Of a stretch of DNA of 27,638 nucleotides, positions 7,906 through 17,317 are shown in pieces. The translations under genes and the position numbers were made by a program. The DNA is from Candidatus Poribacteria bacterium (lineage in GTDB: Bacteria; Poribacteria; WGA-4E; UBA9662), in the NCBI GenBank assembly GCA_002729015.1, contig PBVO01000069.1, positions 1 through 27,638 of the forward strand, given 5' to 3'. The notes beneath the pieces were generated by a model, which had not been told where the DNA came from, made no database searches, and was given only the letters and a program-made list of their open reading frames with translations. How positions within the stretch are numbered: position 1 is the stretch's first letter; every line of letters begins with the position of its first letter.

Positions 7906-8739
7906 TTAGTTTCCAGTTAAATCCCGCCAGATTCGGTCTAGTTCACCCCGAATAGCCTGAGCATCTTTCCAAAGATCTGGGAAAATTGATAAAGCATAAC
8001 CAGGTGGACCTTGTTCCGGGCACGCATACATAACATGGTTTTCGGTGGCTGATTCTAGCCAAGTTTTGATCACCATTTCTGCAAAAGGCAACCAATCGAG
8101 GAATTCTGGGGTGAAATTTCCATCATGATCTAATGCTGAAACCTGGCAGTGGTGGCCATTAAATGGACGAAAGTGAAACTGGGACGCATATTGAATCAAA
8201 TCTACCCGCTCTGCCAAACGATCCCAGTAAGGTGGAGATATATGCTTGATTATAGCCGGATGTGAAAAATCCCAAGTAATTTTCATCGGACGACCTTCGG
8301 ATTGCTCATATCCTTCAGCTAATGCATAAGTCTTTTCTGGTGTTTCGGTACAAGTATCTCGGTGAACTTCAATCCCAACATCTAATTCTAAGTCATCAGC
8401 TATGCGAAGAACTTCAATTGCTAAAGGAACAGCCATTTCGGTTGGCGAATCATGATCGAGCATTTGTACGTTAACACAAGCCGAACCAACCGATTTGAGT
8501 TGTTCCAACTCGGCTCGAATATCGCTATTCAATCCAATATCGTGGATAGCACAAAATACCAATCCGGAGTTTTCTATAAGTTCCGAAGTAACTTGTGAAA
8601 TTCGACCAGCGAACCCTGTAAAGCCAGCAGAACGGATAGAATCTAGTTTTTGTTCTAGATTCCACTCACTACCCTCATTGCCATAACCAGTCAAGGTCCA
8701 AAGACTCGCTACGTGATGAATTGTTGGTTTGTTGTCCAT
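7906..8739 (-). CDS. Sugar phosphate isomerase/epimerase (xylose isomerase-like TIM barrel)
   Basis: A 277-residue protein of the AP_endonuc_2/xylose isomerase-like superfamily. The four likely divalent-metal ligands of the barrel can be placed: E124 (GIEVHRDT), D157 (WDFSHP), H189 (FHFRP) and E242 (CPEQGPP). Relatives isomerise or epimerise sugars and inositol derivatives, often beside Gfo/Idh dehydrogenases and ABC transporters. The exact substrate cannot be assigned. The ATG has a strong GGAGG four bases upstream. It follows the PSCyt1-LRR gene by 82 bases containing a weak terminator-like hairpin, so it may be part of the same leftward transcript or partly uncoupled from it. Confidence 0.85.
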   Translation of the reverse strand: MDNKPTIHHVASLWTLTGYGNEGSEWNLEQKLDSIRSAGFTGFAGRISQVTSELIENSGLVFCAIHDIGLNSDIRAELEQLKSVGSACVNVQMLDHDSPTEMAVPLAIEVLRIADDLELDVGIEVHRDTCTETPEKTYALAEGYEQSEGRPMKITWDFSHPAIIKHISPPYWDRLAERVDLIQYASQFHFRPFNGHHCQVSALDHDGNFTPEFLDWLPFAEMVIKTWLESATENHVMYACPEQGPPGYALSIFPDLWKDAQAIRGELDRIWRDLTGN

Positions 8740-8761
8740 TGTACCTCCAAAGAATAAAAAT

Positions 8762-8787
8762 CAAAAAACAGACTGAAAAAACCAGTC
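8762..8787 (-). terminator. Weak intrinsic terminator after the PSCyt1-LRR gene
   Basis: Read on the minus strand, GACTG and CAGTC (8787-8771) pair around a T-rich loop and are followed at once by TGTTTTTTG. The 5-base stem is short, so termination would be partial. It sits between the end of the PSCyt1-LRR gene (8822) and the start of the isomerase gene (8739). Confidence 0.4.
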
Positions 8788-8821
8788 CTGATGACATAAA
8801 GAATGGGAACTATATAAGATC

Positions 8822-10405
8822 TCAGTCAGTTGCTTCGTCTTTATCAGTTGTTTCGTCGTCCTTATCCTCATTCTCAGTCTTGGCTTTTTCTTCTAAAAAA
8901 TTCTGCTTTTCTACTGCAGATTCTACTAGCTTTCTTGCGGTTTCCAAATCATCTTTTGATACTAGGTTAACTAATGCTTCGATTGCTCCCACTGTTGATA
9001 ACTGTACGGCTTTCCCCACTGGCTCTTCTAAGTGACTTAGTAATTTTTTCTTCAGCTCATATTCCCAGCCAAGATTAACTGTTAAATCTGGACGCTCAGT
9101 CATTAATTTCTCCGCCGCAACTTCAGATATCTGGGTTTTCCATAAGTAGACTTGCTCCAGTTTTTCGAGTAGTTTTAAATATTCTATCGAGGCATCACTT
9201 ACTTCAGTATTAAACAAATTCAAGTAGACCAAATTCTTTAAGGCTGGTAAATGGGATATACCAATGTCGCCAACGTTGGTGTTTTCCAGATGTAGACGGG
9301 TCAGGTTAGGATAATCTACCAATTTTTCCAACCCCGAGTCAGTTATTTTAGTCCCGCCAATATCTAACCAACGTAATTGTTCCTTAAAAGATTCCAAGTA
9401 GGAAAGTTGATTATCGCCAATTTCATCAGCAATTTGGCTAAAATCAATCTGAATGAAATTTGTGTCCTGTGCTATCGGAGCCGCTAATGCTCCCATTTGT
9501 ACAAGGTTAGCTAAAGAATCCTTGTCAGCTGGTGGTATAACCTGTTCGACGATTTGATTTTTCTCAACTTTTACCTCTTCCGCTTGCTTGAACTTAATAC
9601 CCTGACTAATCCAAAGCCGAATCAATTCTTGGTCTTCGGCGGAAAGTGGAGGCCCGAAATTGGATGGAGGCATTACTTCATAGTCATCTTCAGGTAACGT
9701 CAGACGTCGAAATAGTTCGCTGTCTACTGGGTTACCAGCTACTAATAGAGAATTATCAAAGTTAGCCTCTACAATATTGGCAGCCGTATCCAACCGGAGC
9801 CCCTTGATTTGTTCATCTGGGCCATGGCAAGTAATGCAATTTTTTTGGAAAATAGGTAATATTTGCTTGTCAAAGCTGACAAGATCTCCAACAATACTTT
9901 CTAGTTCTTCTTTATTATTATTTTCGCTGGTTATAGATGTGGAGCTAGACTGATCCTCTTCAAAATTCTTGAAACTAGGCCACTCAGCTCCACGGTGAAT
10001 CCAGTGGATAATTTGTATAGATTCTTCAGCTGTCAATCGGGGTCTATCTGTTCCTGGAGGTGGCATACTTCTGCTGTCTTCCATCGGCAAGGTGATGCGT
10101 TGAACAATAGTACTTGCTAGTGGATCATTGGGAATAATTGCGGCGACTCCACTGTTTCCTCCTTTTAATGCACTGGGTCGATCATCTAAACGAAGTCCAC
10201 TTTTCTGCCGATCTACCCCATGACAGTCGAAACATTTGGTCTTTAATAATTCCTGAATCAAATATGATTCTTGATCTGCAGTTTGAGATTGATCTTCTGC
10301 TGATACACTGTACACACAAAATGTCAGAGAAAAAATTAGTAAAGCTGCCCACATGCAGGTGGAAGATAATAAAATTTGCACAAGATTATGATTTGATCTA
10401 TCCAT
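8822..10405 (-). CDS. Diheme PSCyt1 protein with leucine-rich repeats
   Basis: From the ATG at 10405 this is a 527-residue exported protein; the frame also extends to a TTG at 10444, but the ATG directly precedes a clean signal peptide (hydrophobic stretch, then SVSAED). Two planctomycete-type cytochrome c domains follow: CFDCH (58-62) with a downstream MPP around M114, and CITCH (190-194) with MPP around M245; the methionines are candidate axial ligands. About four leucine-rich repeats lie at roughly 344-445, and the C-terminus is highly acidic. Such proteins are periplasmic and probably handle electrons or present a binding surface; function is unproven. It follows the DUF1501 gene by 42 bases and is in the same operon. 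Confidence 0.85.
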   Translation of the reverse strand: MDRSNHNLVQILLSSTCMWAALLIFSLTFCVYSVSAEDQSQTADQESYLIQELLKTKCFDCHGVDRQKSGLRLDDRPSALKGGNSGVAAIIPNDPLASTIVQRITLPMEDSRSMPPPGTDRPRLTAEESIQIIHWIHRGAEWPSFKNFEEDQSSSTSITSENNNKEELESIVGDLVSFDKQILPIFQKNCITCHGPDEQIKGLRLDTAANIVEANFDNSLLVAGNPVDSELFRRLTLPEDDYEVMPPSNFGPPLSAEDQELIRLWISQGIKFKQAEEVKVEKNQIVEQVIPPADKDSLANLVQMGALAAPIAQDTNFIQIDFSQIADEIGDNQLSYLESFKEQLRWLDIGGTKITDSGLEKLVDYPNLTRLHLENTNVGDIGISHLPALKNLVYLNLFNTEVSDASIEYLKLLEKLEQVYLWKTQISEVAAEKLMTERPDLTVNLGWEYELKKKLLSHLEEPVGKAVQLSTVGAIEALVNLVSKDDLETARKLVESAVEKQNFLEEKAKTENEDKDDETTDKDEATD

Positions 10406-10447
10406 AGTATTACTTATCCTGAGGTAACGTATTAGGGGGTGCAAAAA

Positions 10448-11914
10448 TCAGGCTAAAATGTCATCAATAACTTTAGCTTCTTCAACACCTGTTAGTCGGT
10501 GATCCAACCCCTGAAATTTAACCGATAGAAGACGGTGATCAACACCTAACTGATCAAGAATCGTAGCATTCAGCTGGTGAATGTGAACTGGGTCCCGAAC
10601 AATGTTATAACTAAAATCGTCGGTTTCACCATAGACGATTCCTGGCTTAATCCCCGCTCCTGCCATCCAGACTGTGTAACACTTCGGGTGATGGTCTCGC
10701 CCATAATTTTTTCGAGTTAGAGACCCCTGACAGTAGATAGTTCTACCAAATTCCCCGCCCCAAACCACGAGCGTATCGTCCAGCATACCTCGTTGCTTTA
10801 GATCTTGTATGAGCGCCGTTGCTGGTTGATCAATGTCTCTTGCTTGATTAGGTAAATCACCAGTGACATTACCATGTTGATCCCAGCCTCTATGAAAAAT
10901 CTGGCTGAACCTAACACCACGTTCAGCTAATCTCCTAGCCATTAAGCAGCAATATGCGAAAGTGCCGGGTTTGTGCACATCAGGACCATACATATCCAAT
11001 ATGTAGTCTGGCTCACTGGAAAAATCAGTTAATTCAGGGACGGAAGTTTGCATTCGAAATGCCATTTCATATTGCGAAATTCGCGCGTGTATTTCCGGGT
11101 CTCCGACCTCTTGGTAATTTTTCCTATTTAGTTGATTTAATGCGGTAAGCATTTCTTTTCGGGTTTGAGGCTTTACACCGTCTGGGTTCGACAAAAATAG
11201 AACAGGATCACCACTACTTCTGAGCAAAACTCCTTGATGCTGAGAAGGCAAAAAACCAGAACCCCATAGCCGGTTATAGAGTGCTTGAGCTGATTTCCTT
11301 CCGGTCCACGTAGCATTCATTACTACAAAGGCCGGTAAATCTTCGTTATCACTACCCAACCCGTAACTCAACCAAGAGCCTAAACTGGGTTTGCCTGGTA
11401 GCTGGTCACCAGTACAAATATAAGTGATAGCAGGATCATGGTTGATAGCTTCAGTGTGTACCGTCTTTATAATTGCTAAGTCACTAACCATGGTTGAGTG
11501 GTACGGTAGGAGTTCACTTACCCAAGCCCCGTCTGCACCATTATCATATTTCTTGAATTTATAGACCGATGGTGCTATCGGAAATCTGCTTTGTCCTGAC
11601 GTCATCGTAGTTAGACGCTGACCTTGACGAACAGACTCTGGCAACTCCTTGTCGAACCAATCGACCATCTTAGGTTTATAATCAAACAGGTCCAATTGTG
11701 AGGGAGCTCCTGACATAAATAAGTAGATCGCTCGTTTAGCTTTTGGTGGGTTGTGAGGCGATTTCAAAATACTCTTGTTTGATTCGCCTGCGATTGATTG
11801 GGAAATTGACGGGCCCATCAAAGTTGACAGGGCGGCTGTACCCAATCCTAAGGCAGCTTTACCAAAAAACTGGCGACGAGTCTCGTTATGTAAATAATCT
11901 TTTATGGGTAGCAT
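10448..11914 (-). CDS. DUF1501 protein, Tat-exported
   Basis: A 488-residue member of DUF1501, which belongs to the alkaline-phosphatase-like/sulfatase-like fold. The N-terminus has a twin-arginine signal (TRRQFFGK, residues 12-19) and a hydrophobic stretch, so it should be exported folded, perhaps with a bound metal. Possible metal-site motifs are WDQH (344-347), GGEFGRT (386-392) and GRDHH (405-409). It ends in the characteristic [11 protein letters not shown]1501 genes nearly always accompany PSCyt1/DUF1549/DUF1553 genes, as here: the upstream gene ends 17 bases before. GAGAGG lies about eight bases before the ATG. The reaction is unknown; hydrolysis of sulfate or phosphate esters is an untested idea from the fold. 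Confidence 0.9.
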   Translation of the reverse strand: MLPIKDYLHNETRRQFFGKAALGLGTAALSTLMGPSISQSIAGESNKSILKSPHNPPKAKRAIYLFMSGAPSQLDLFDYKPKMVDWFDKELPESVRQGQRLTTMTSGQSRFPIAPSVYKFKKYDNGADGAWVSELLPYHSTMVSDLAIIKTVHTEAINHDPAITYICTGDQLPGKPSLGSWLSYGLGSDNEDLPAFVVMNATWTGRKSAQALYNRLWGSGFLPSQHQGVLLRSSGDPVLFLSNPDGVKPQTRKEMLTALNQLNRKNYQEVGDPEIHARISQYEMAFRMQTSVPELTDFSSEPDYILDMYGPDVHKPGTFAYCCLMARRLAERGVRFSQIFHRGWDQHGNVTGDLPNQARDIDQPATALIQDLKQRGMLDDTLVVWGGEFGRTIYCQGSLTRKNYGRDHHPKCYTVWMAGAGIKPGIVYGETDDFSYNIVRDPVHIHQLNATILDQLGVDHRLLSVKFQGLDHRLTGVEEAKVIDDILA

Positions 11915-11931
11915 TGGTAGGCCCTCTCTTA

Positions 11932-14900
11932 TTATCCCTTTGTTAAAACCTCATCCAAGTTCAAAATTAGGTTTGCAATCATTGTCCAAGCTGCTAACTC
12001 TACGACTTCAATGGAATCGTCGACTTCGGATTCGCTGATTTTTATTAATTTCATACCAGCATCAGAATCTGACTCAAACTGATGTAGATGCTTTTGCAGA
12101 TTTTCTTCTAAAATGGCTAACTCTTCCGTATCTGGTAGCCGAGCAGTTGCTAACTCAAAGGCAAAGATTAATTTTTCCTGAATTGTTGTTCCACCTTCTT
12201 TGATAACACGCTTAGCAAAAGCTCTAGCCGCTTCCACAAACTGTGGATCATTCATTAACATTAAGGCTTGTAAAGGTGTGTTAGTTCGTTCTCGACGAAC
12301 AGTACACACCTCACGAGATGGTGCATCCATGATAGCCATTTGAGGTGGAGGTGCTGTCCTTTTCCAAAAAGTATACAAACTGCGGCGATGAACTTTTTCT
12401 TTACCCGTATCCGATACAAATCGGGCAGTATTAGAATCAGTATAGGCTACAGCATTCCACAATCCATCTGGTTGTGGTGGTTTCACACTTGGGCCTCCAA
12501 TTTTTTCATACAGAAGGCCACTAACAGCTAAAGCCTGATCTCGAATCATTTCAGCATCTAAACGAAATCTTGGGCCACGGGCATAAAAACGATTCTCAGG
12601 ATCTTTTTCTAGCTTCGTGGGGGTTACTTCGGTTTTCTGCTTGTAAGTATCTGAGCTAACAAGCAAACGCATCATTTGCTTGACATCCCAACCGGTTTCA
12701 ATTAACTCAGTCGCTAACCAGTCAAGTAATTGGGGGTGGCTGGGTCTTTCACCTTGACTACCAAAATCTTCTGCTGTTTTGACAATACCAGTACCAAATA
12801 CCTGTTGCCAAAATCGATTGATAGTTACCCTGGCTGTAAGTGGATGGTTTGGATGAACCAACCATTTGGCTAAACCCATTCGATTTGGAGGATTATTATC
12901 ATCCATAGGTGGTAAAACTGCAGGTGTATTGGGCTGTACTTGTTCTCGTCTCTGCGTATAGTCTCCTCGGTGTAAAATATAAGCTCCACGCGGGGTTTCC
13001 CTTTCAGCCATGATTAATGTGGTCGCAATAGAACCCTCGACCTTAGACTTCTCCATTTCCTCTTGTTTGATTGCTTTACTAATTTCTTTTAAGGTCAAAT
13101 GACTGGAGACATTCTGCCGGTAATAGTTTTGTAACTCTTGTCTTTGAGCTTCAGAGCGATCGGATTCGGATAATAACACCAAATCGAACAATTGTGCTGG
13201 AATCAGTTCAACCTTTCCGGGTAAGTTGAAATAGAACCCCGAAGCACCACCATAGTTTATGATTTTAAGTAAAATTTTATTTTGTCCTTCTTTTAAGGGG
13301 ACAACCACTTGATCTTGATCTGCCGCGACTCCCCGACTAACATCCTTACTGAATATCTCTAGGCCGTTAGCCCAAACCTTTATCGCGTCGTCACTTCCTA
13401 GCGCGAAAGTAACCTTTTGGTCGGTAAAAGAATGAATGTTACGGTACAAAAATATGGCACTCGTATCTGGTATTTGAATGGAATGGATTTTCCCATCAAT
13501 ATACTCTTTTTGCTCTTCCCAAGTAAGTGTTTTCTCCCCTACCAAAAATTTCTGATTAATATCTGTCTCTGATTCCTCTGGTGGATGAACTTCGGCGAAA
13601 TTTTCCACTGGGAAAGGACCCATCGCATACCAGTTCTCAGGAAGTGGTAACTTTTCCATCTCAGCATATTTACTTGATTGTGTAACAGCCAAACGTATTC
13701 GACCGAAATTATGCTGACTGTGCGGGGATTGATGTTTAACCAATAACCTAAGGGTGATGCTTGCATTTGTACCAAAGGTTTCACGGGCCAAGAAAATCGC
13801 TTGCCGGCTTTCTCGAAGCTTAAACCCTTCTGTAGCCCAACCTGTTTCAGCATTTCCATCAATAGCGTTGACAATCTTAAAATCACCATTGGGCTGTTCA
13901 TGATCAGCCCATGCTTGACTGAAAACAATCTTTTCCCATTGATCAGGTTGATCAACAGTGGAAAACTCAGCTTCAAATTCGCTTAATACAACATTACCGT
14001 TTTCGCTTCTACCAGCCCCCTTGTGGGGTAGGGAATCATCGACTAGACCCTGTAGCCTAATACTTGTGTAACGACCTGCAGGCAATTTGGCAGAGATTTC
14101 GTACACTTCGTGATCTGGGTTTGCACCACTAACTAGGACCGAATTGTCATTCAACAATTTAAGCTTGGCACCACTAGCCGCAGAATAGGAAATAGGTTGT
14201 AAAATTGTCCATCGGGGCAATTGACTTTCCCATTTTTTTTGATCAGCATCTACCTCAGGCATTGGTTCTCGTTGTTTCGCTCTCAGTTTGCTTAACTTTT
14301 GATTAATTTTTTCTAATTCTTCTTTTTGGTCAGTTGTGGCAACTTTTACGACAGGAGGTACAGCTTGCGCATTACCATCCATTGCCCGTTCGGTAATGTT
14401 GTTAAAGTAGGAGTAAAATTGATAAAATTCTTTTTGTGTGATGGGATCAAATTTGTGATCGTGACAAGTAGCACAACCCATAGTCAGCCCCATCCAAACG
14501 GTTGAGGTCGTACTAGCCCGGTCAATAGCGTAACGGACATAGTATTCTTCATCGATTGATCCACCTTCGCTAGTGGTGACATTGCAACGGTTAAAGCCTG
14601 TGGCGACCTTTTGCTGTAATGTAGGGGTTGGTAAGAGATCACCAGCTAACTGTTCAATAGTAAACTGGTCAAATGGCATATTTGTATTGAATGCATTAAT
14701 GACCCAATCCCTATAAGGCCACATTTGTCGGAAATTATCTAAGTGCAACCCGTGTGTGTCCCCATAACGAGCAACGTCCAGCCAAAAACGTGCCATGTGC
14801 TCACCATATTGAGATTTTTCAAGTAGTCGGTCAACTAAACTCTCATATGATTTTGAACTTTTATCGGCAAGGAAACGATGAACCTCGCTTGAGGTAGGCG

Positions 14901-15483
14901 GCAAGCCTGTTAAATCGAACGTAACTCTTCGAATTAAATCTCTTTTATCCGCGATTTCAGAGGTAGTTAAGCCTTCAGAGTTCAAGCGTTTTCGAATAAA
15001 AAAGTCAACTGGATGTCCTTCCCAATCATTTGGTATTACGGGTTTTTGGATCGGATCTAGGGACCAATGTTCCTTCCACTCTGCACCTTCCTCAATCCAA
15101 GATTTCAGCATCTCAATTTCTTTCTGAGACAGAGAACGCTCAGAGTGAACTGGTGGCATCAGATCTTTTTTGTCTTTCGCTATCACGCGAAGATATAACT
15201 GGCTTTGAAGTGGTTTATACGGCGTGACAACCGATTGTTCCCCACGCTGCTTGAAAGCCCCCTCTCTTTGGTCTAGTCTCAAATTAGCCTGGCGTTGTTT
15301 TATGTCCGGACCATGGCAAGCGTAGCACTTATCAGACAAGATTGGCTGAATATCTCGAGTGAAGTCAATTTTTTCGGCCGACACAAAATTCGGAGAAAGA
15401 AAATAACTAATCGCGACTGCAAAAAGTAACGGCCAATACGCGGAGATCGACAGTCGCCCCAACTTAAGTTCCCTGAAACTCAT
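11932..15483 (-). CDS. PSCyt1-DUF1549-DUF1553 exported multidomain protein
   Basis: A very large periplasmic protein of 1183 residues from the ATG at 15483 (a GTG at 15495 would add four). A signal peptide precedes a PSCyt1 heme domain with CYACH (53-57) and MPP shortly after. DUF1549 (about 150-380) carries a second CATCHDHK motif near 337. The middle (about 420-760) is an insertion rich in beta strands resembling carbohydrate-binding or PA14-like modules (segments [15 protein letters not shown] and FYRNIHS-type strands). DUF1553 occupies the last third, with [16 protein letters not shown]. This architecture is typical of Planctomycetes and relatives. The inserted module hints at a polysaccharide or glycoconjugate ligand. 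It is the first gene of the leftward operon. Confidence 0.88.
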   Translation of the reverse strand: MSFRELKLGRLSISAYWPLLFAVAISYFLSPNFVSAEKIDFTRDIQPILSDKCYACHGPDIKQRQANLRLDQREGAFKQRGEQSVVTPYKPLQSQLYLRVIAKDKKDLMPPVHSERSLSQKEIEMLKSWIEEGAEWKEHWSLDPIQKPVIPNDWEGHPVDFFIRKRLNSEGLTTSEIADKRDLIRRVTFDLTGLPPTSSEVHRFLADKSSKSYESLVDRLLEKSQYGEHMARFWLDVARYGDTHGLHLDNFRQMWPYRDWVINAFNTNMPFDQFTIEQLAGDLLPTPTLQQKVATGFNRCNVTTSEGGSIDEEYYVRYAIDRASTTSTVWMGLTMGCATCHDHKFDPITQKEFYQFYSYFNNITERAMDGNAQAVPPVVKVATTDQKEELEKINQKLSKLRAKQREPMPEVDADQKKWESQLPRWTILQPISYSAASGAKLKLLNDNSVLVSGANPDHEVYEISAKLPAGRYTSIRLQGLVDDSLPHKGAGRSENGNVVLSEFEAEFSTVDQPDQWEKIVFSQAWADHEQPNGDFKIVNAIDGNAETGWATEGFKLRESRQAIFLARETFGTNASITLRLLVKHQSPHSQHNFGRIRLAVTQSSKYAEMEKLPLPENWYAMGPFPVENFAEVHPPEESETDINQKFLVGEKTLTWEEQKEYIDGKIHSIQIPDTSAIFLYRNIHSFTDQKVTFALGSDDAIKVWANGLEIFSKDVSRGVAADQDQVVVPLKEGQNKILLKIINYGGASGFYFNLPGKVELIPAQLFDLVLLSESDRSEAQRQELQNYYRQNVSSHLTLKEISKAIKQEEMEKSKVEGSIATTLIMAERETPRGAYILHRGDYTQRREQVQPNTPAVLPPMDDNNPPNRMGLAKWLVHPNHPLTARVTINRFWQQVFGTGIVKTAEDFGSQGERPSHPQLLDWLATELIETGWDVKQMMRLLVSSDTYKQKTEVTPTKLEKDPENRFYARGPRFRLDAEMIRDQALAVSGLLYEKIGGPSVKPPQPDGLWNAVAYTDSNTARFVSDTGKEKVHRRSLYTFWKRTAPPPQMAIMDAPSREVCTVRRERTNTPLQALMLMNDPQFVEAARAFAKRVIKEGGTTIQEKLIFAFELATARLPDTEELAILEENLQKHLHQFESDSDAGMKLIKISESEVDDSIEVVELAAWTMIANLILNLDEVLTKG

Positions 15484-15553
15484 ACTATTACCCACATACC
15501 ATTTCTGTTCGTGAAGACATTAATTTTCCGAACTTGAATTAGAAAACATTCCC

Positions 15554-15582
15554 ATTATTACAAAGGCAAAATAGGTTGTCAA
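15554..15582 (-). promoter_or_regulatory. Promoter of the leftward PSCyt/DUF1501 operon
   Basis: On the minus strand TTGACA (15582-15577), 17 bases, then AATAAT (15559-15554), with a TG one base before the -10 hexamer (extended -10). The ATG is about 70 bases downstream. The -35 lies inside the inverted repeat TTGTC-AA-GACAA. Confidence 0.6.
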
Positions 15583-15668
15583 GACAAAAGAAAACACTTG
15601 TCTTTTAGCCAAATACTATCTTGACAAAGAGAAGATTTCATTGAGTTGGAAGGCTTACTTTTATTGTC
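15576..15668. promoter_or_regulatory. Cluster of five TTGTC/GACAA motifs between divergent operons
   Basis: TTGTC occurs at 15576, 15598 and 15664, and its complement GACAA at 15583 and 15623. The first two form an inverted repeat TTGTC-AA-GACAA across the leftward -35. Five copies in 93 bases between two divergent promoters look like binding sites for a shared regulator. The motif is short, and one copy is simply a -35 sequence, so this is tentative. Confidence 0.35.
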
Positions 15669-15697
15669 TTGCGTATTTTCAGGCATTCTGCTATAAT
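15669..15697 (+). promoter_or_regulatory. Promoter of the ABC transporter-cyclase operon
   Basis: A perfect TATAAT (15692-15697) stands 17 bases after TTGCGT (15669-15674), a weak -35. A weak -35 fits an activator-dependent promoter. About 80 bases separate it from the start codon of the binding protein, so the leader would be fairly long. Confidence 0.5.
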
Positions 15698-15777
15698 CAG
15701 CCACCATGTGGTAGTCATCTGCATTGTATTTGCCACCTGTGAGATAGCGTCAAAAACGATACGGGGAAAATGGTAGT

Positions 15778-17103
15778 ATGGATCGTCTAAAAATCGTATT
15801 TGTTACATTGCTTCTTTGTTCTTTTTTCTTACTTGGTTTATCGGCTGACAATCATAAAAAATCGAGTGAAACTCTGAAGATCGCTTGGGCTGAGTGGGCT
15901 CCCGCTGATTACTTACAAGAACTGTCTAAAGATTTTACTAAAGAAACCGGGGTCTCAGTTGAGATTATCCAAATACCCTGGGTCAGTTTTTTAGAAAAAA
16001 TTTTTACCTCCTTCAGCGGGAAGAGTGATCTTTACGACATTGTAATCGGAGATAGTCAATGGCTGGGTGTGAATTCTAAAGGTGGACATTACATAGAACT
16101 AACGGAATGGATTAAAAATAATATCAATATCGAGGAAATCTATGGTCCAGCCATGACAGCGTTTGCCGAGTACCCCAAGGGAAGTAAAAAGTATTGGGCA
16201 TTGCCAGCGGAAGTAGATGCTAACGGTTATGTTTATCGAAAAGACTTATTTGAGAACCCGGTAGAGAAAAAGTCTTTTCAATCGAAGTACGGCTACGAAC
16301 TCGCACCTCCCAAAACCTATATCCAACTGCGAGACGTTGCTGAATTTTTCACACGTCCTGAGCAGAACTTATACGGTATTGCTACTTACTATAGCAAGGG
16401 AGGAGATGGGATTACTATGGGGTTTCAACAAGTGATGTGGTCGTTTGGCGGTTCTTACGGAGATCCTGAGACCTATGAAGTTGATGGATACCTGAACAGT
16501 GAAGATAGTCTTAAAGCCCTCGAATATTATAAGGACCTTATTCGGTTTTCACCACCGGACGCACCCAATTACTATTGGCAGGAAACTTTAAAGGCTTATA
16601 CTTCTGGTCAGGTTGCGATGGCCATGGATTATTATGCTTTTTTCCCTGGCGCAGTTGACCCGAAAGAAAATCCGAAATATCATGACAAGAGTGGTTTTTT
16701 TATAGCACCTGCTGGACCAAAGGGTCATTACATTAGTATCGGTGGTCAGGGAATGTCTGTATCTGCATACTCAAAAAAACAAGATCTCGCTAAAAAATAC
16801 ATGAAATGGTTTATTCAAAAGCCTGTACAAGAGAAGTGGGCTGAGTTAGGTGGATTCACTCCAAACAAGGAAGTTCTCCAGTCAGAAGCATTTCTAAATG
16901 CCACCCCTTATAACAGAGCCTTTGCAGCAAGCTTCCCTTATTTAAGAGATTTTTGGGCTGTGCCAGAATATGCAGAATTATTAGACGCATGCCAGTCTAA
17001 TTGGAATGCGGTTATTGTTGGGACTAAATCACCTCAGAAAGCTTTGGATGCTATAGTCCGTAAGCATGAGGAAATTTTTGAGGACGCTGGTTACTATGAC
17101 TAA
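15778..17103 (+). CDS. ABC transporter sugar-binding protein (family 1)
   Basis: A 441-residue extracellular solute-binding protein of the family that serves maltose, sn-glycerol-3-phosphate and oligosaccharide transporters. The N-terminus is a clear signal peptide with a likely signal peptidase I site after A23 (LSA-DN); no lipobox is seen. The mature protein begins with TLKIAWAEWAP, has the lobe pattern YDIVIGDSQWLG and ends with a helical region typical of the fold. It should capture a carbohydrate in the periplasm and deliver it to the two permeases at 20082-21880. It is unusual that these permeases do not follow directly: a 2.7-kb cyclase gene lies between. GGGGA precedes the ATG by about ten bases. 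Confidence 0.9.
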   Translation: MDRLKIVFVTLLLCSFFLLGLSADNHKKSSETLKIAWAEWAPADYLQELSKDFTKETGVSVEIIQIPWVSFLEKIFTSFSGKSDLYDIVIGDSQWLGVNSKGGHYIELTEWIKNNINIEEIYGPAMTAFAEYPKGSKKYWALPAEVDANGYVYRKDLFENPVEKKSFQSKYGYELAPPKTYIQLRDVAEFFTRPEQNLYGIATYYSKGGDGITMGFQQVMWSFGGSYGDPETYEVDGYLNSEDSLKALEYYKDLIRFSPPDAPNYYWQETLKAYTSGQVAMAMDYYAFFPGAVDPKENPKYHDKSGFFIAPAGPKGHYISIGGQGMSVSAYSKKQDLAKKYMKWFIQKPVQEKWAELGGFTPNKEVLQSEAFLNATPYNRAFAASFPYLRDFWAVPEYAELLDACQSNWNAVIVGTKSPQKALDAIVRKHEEIFEDAGYYD

Positions 17104-17317
17104 AGTGAACGGTGTTGCTTGTAAACATTTGTTCCCTGTTCGGTGATGTGAGTTGGCTTTATTGTCAGGTATAATGTCAGATTTATAAGGAATTTGGCTA
17201 ATTCAATTATCCTGTATTATTAAATAAATTAGAGGCGGAAATATAGTTCACCCTGCTTTAAGGTCGAATTTCCCCGCATGTTATTAAGCTTGAGCCTTTG
17301 AAAGAAGGAGTTCTCTC
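17104..17317. other. 214-base gap between binding protein and cyclase genes
   Basis: I see no stable terminator hairpin here. A TATAAT at 17170-17175 has no good -35 at standard spacing. It lies just after TTATTGTC, a sequence shared with the operon promoter region at 15661-15668. An internal regulated promoter for the cyclase is possible but weakly supported. AAGGAG at 17305-17310 serves the cyclase start. Confidence 0.35.

Noticed and set aside
10442..10444. TTG start for the PSCyt1-LRR protein
   Set aside because: It would add 13 residues ahead of a normal signal peptide, and the ATG at 10405 is the more natural start.
13539..13976. 145-residue minus-strand frame inside the large PSCyt1 gene
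   Set aside because: It is an alternative frame of the same strand with no recognisable domain; the 1183-residue frame carries the conserved domains.
15621..15626. Perfect TTGACA on the plus strand as a second promoter
   Set aside because: No acceptable -10 lies 15 to 19 bases downstream; the better plus-strand promoter is at 15669-15697.
15770..15772. ATG eight bases before the binding-protein start
   Set aside because: It is out of frame and gives only six codons before a stop; the ATG at 15778 begins a proper signal peptide.
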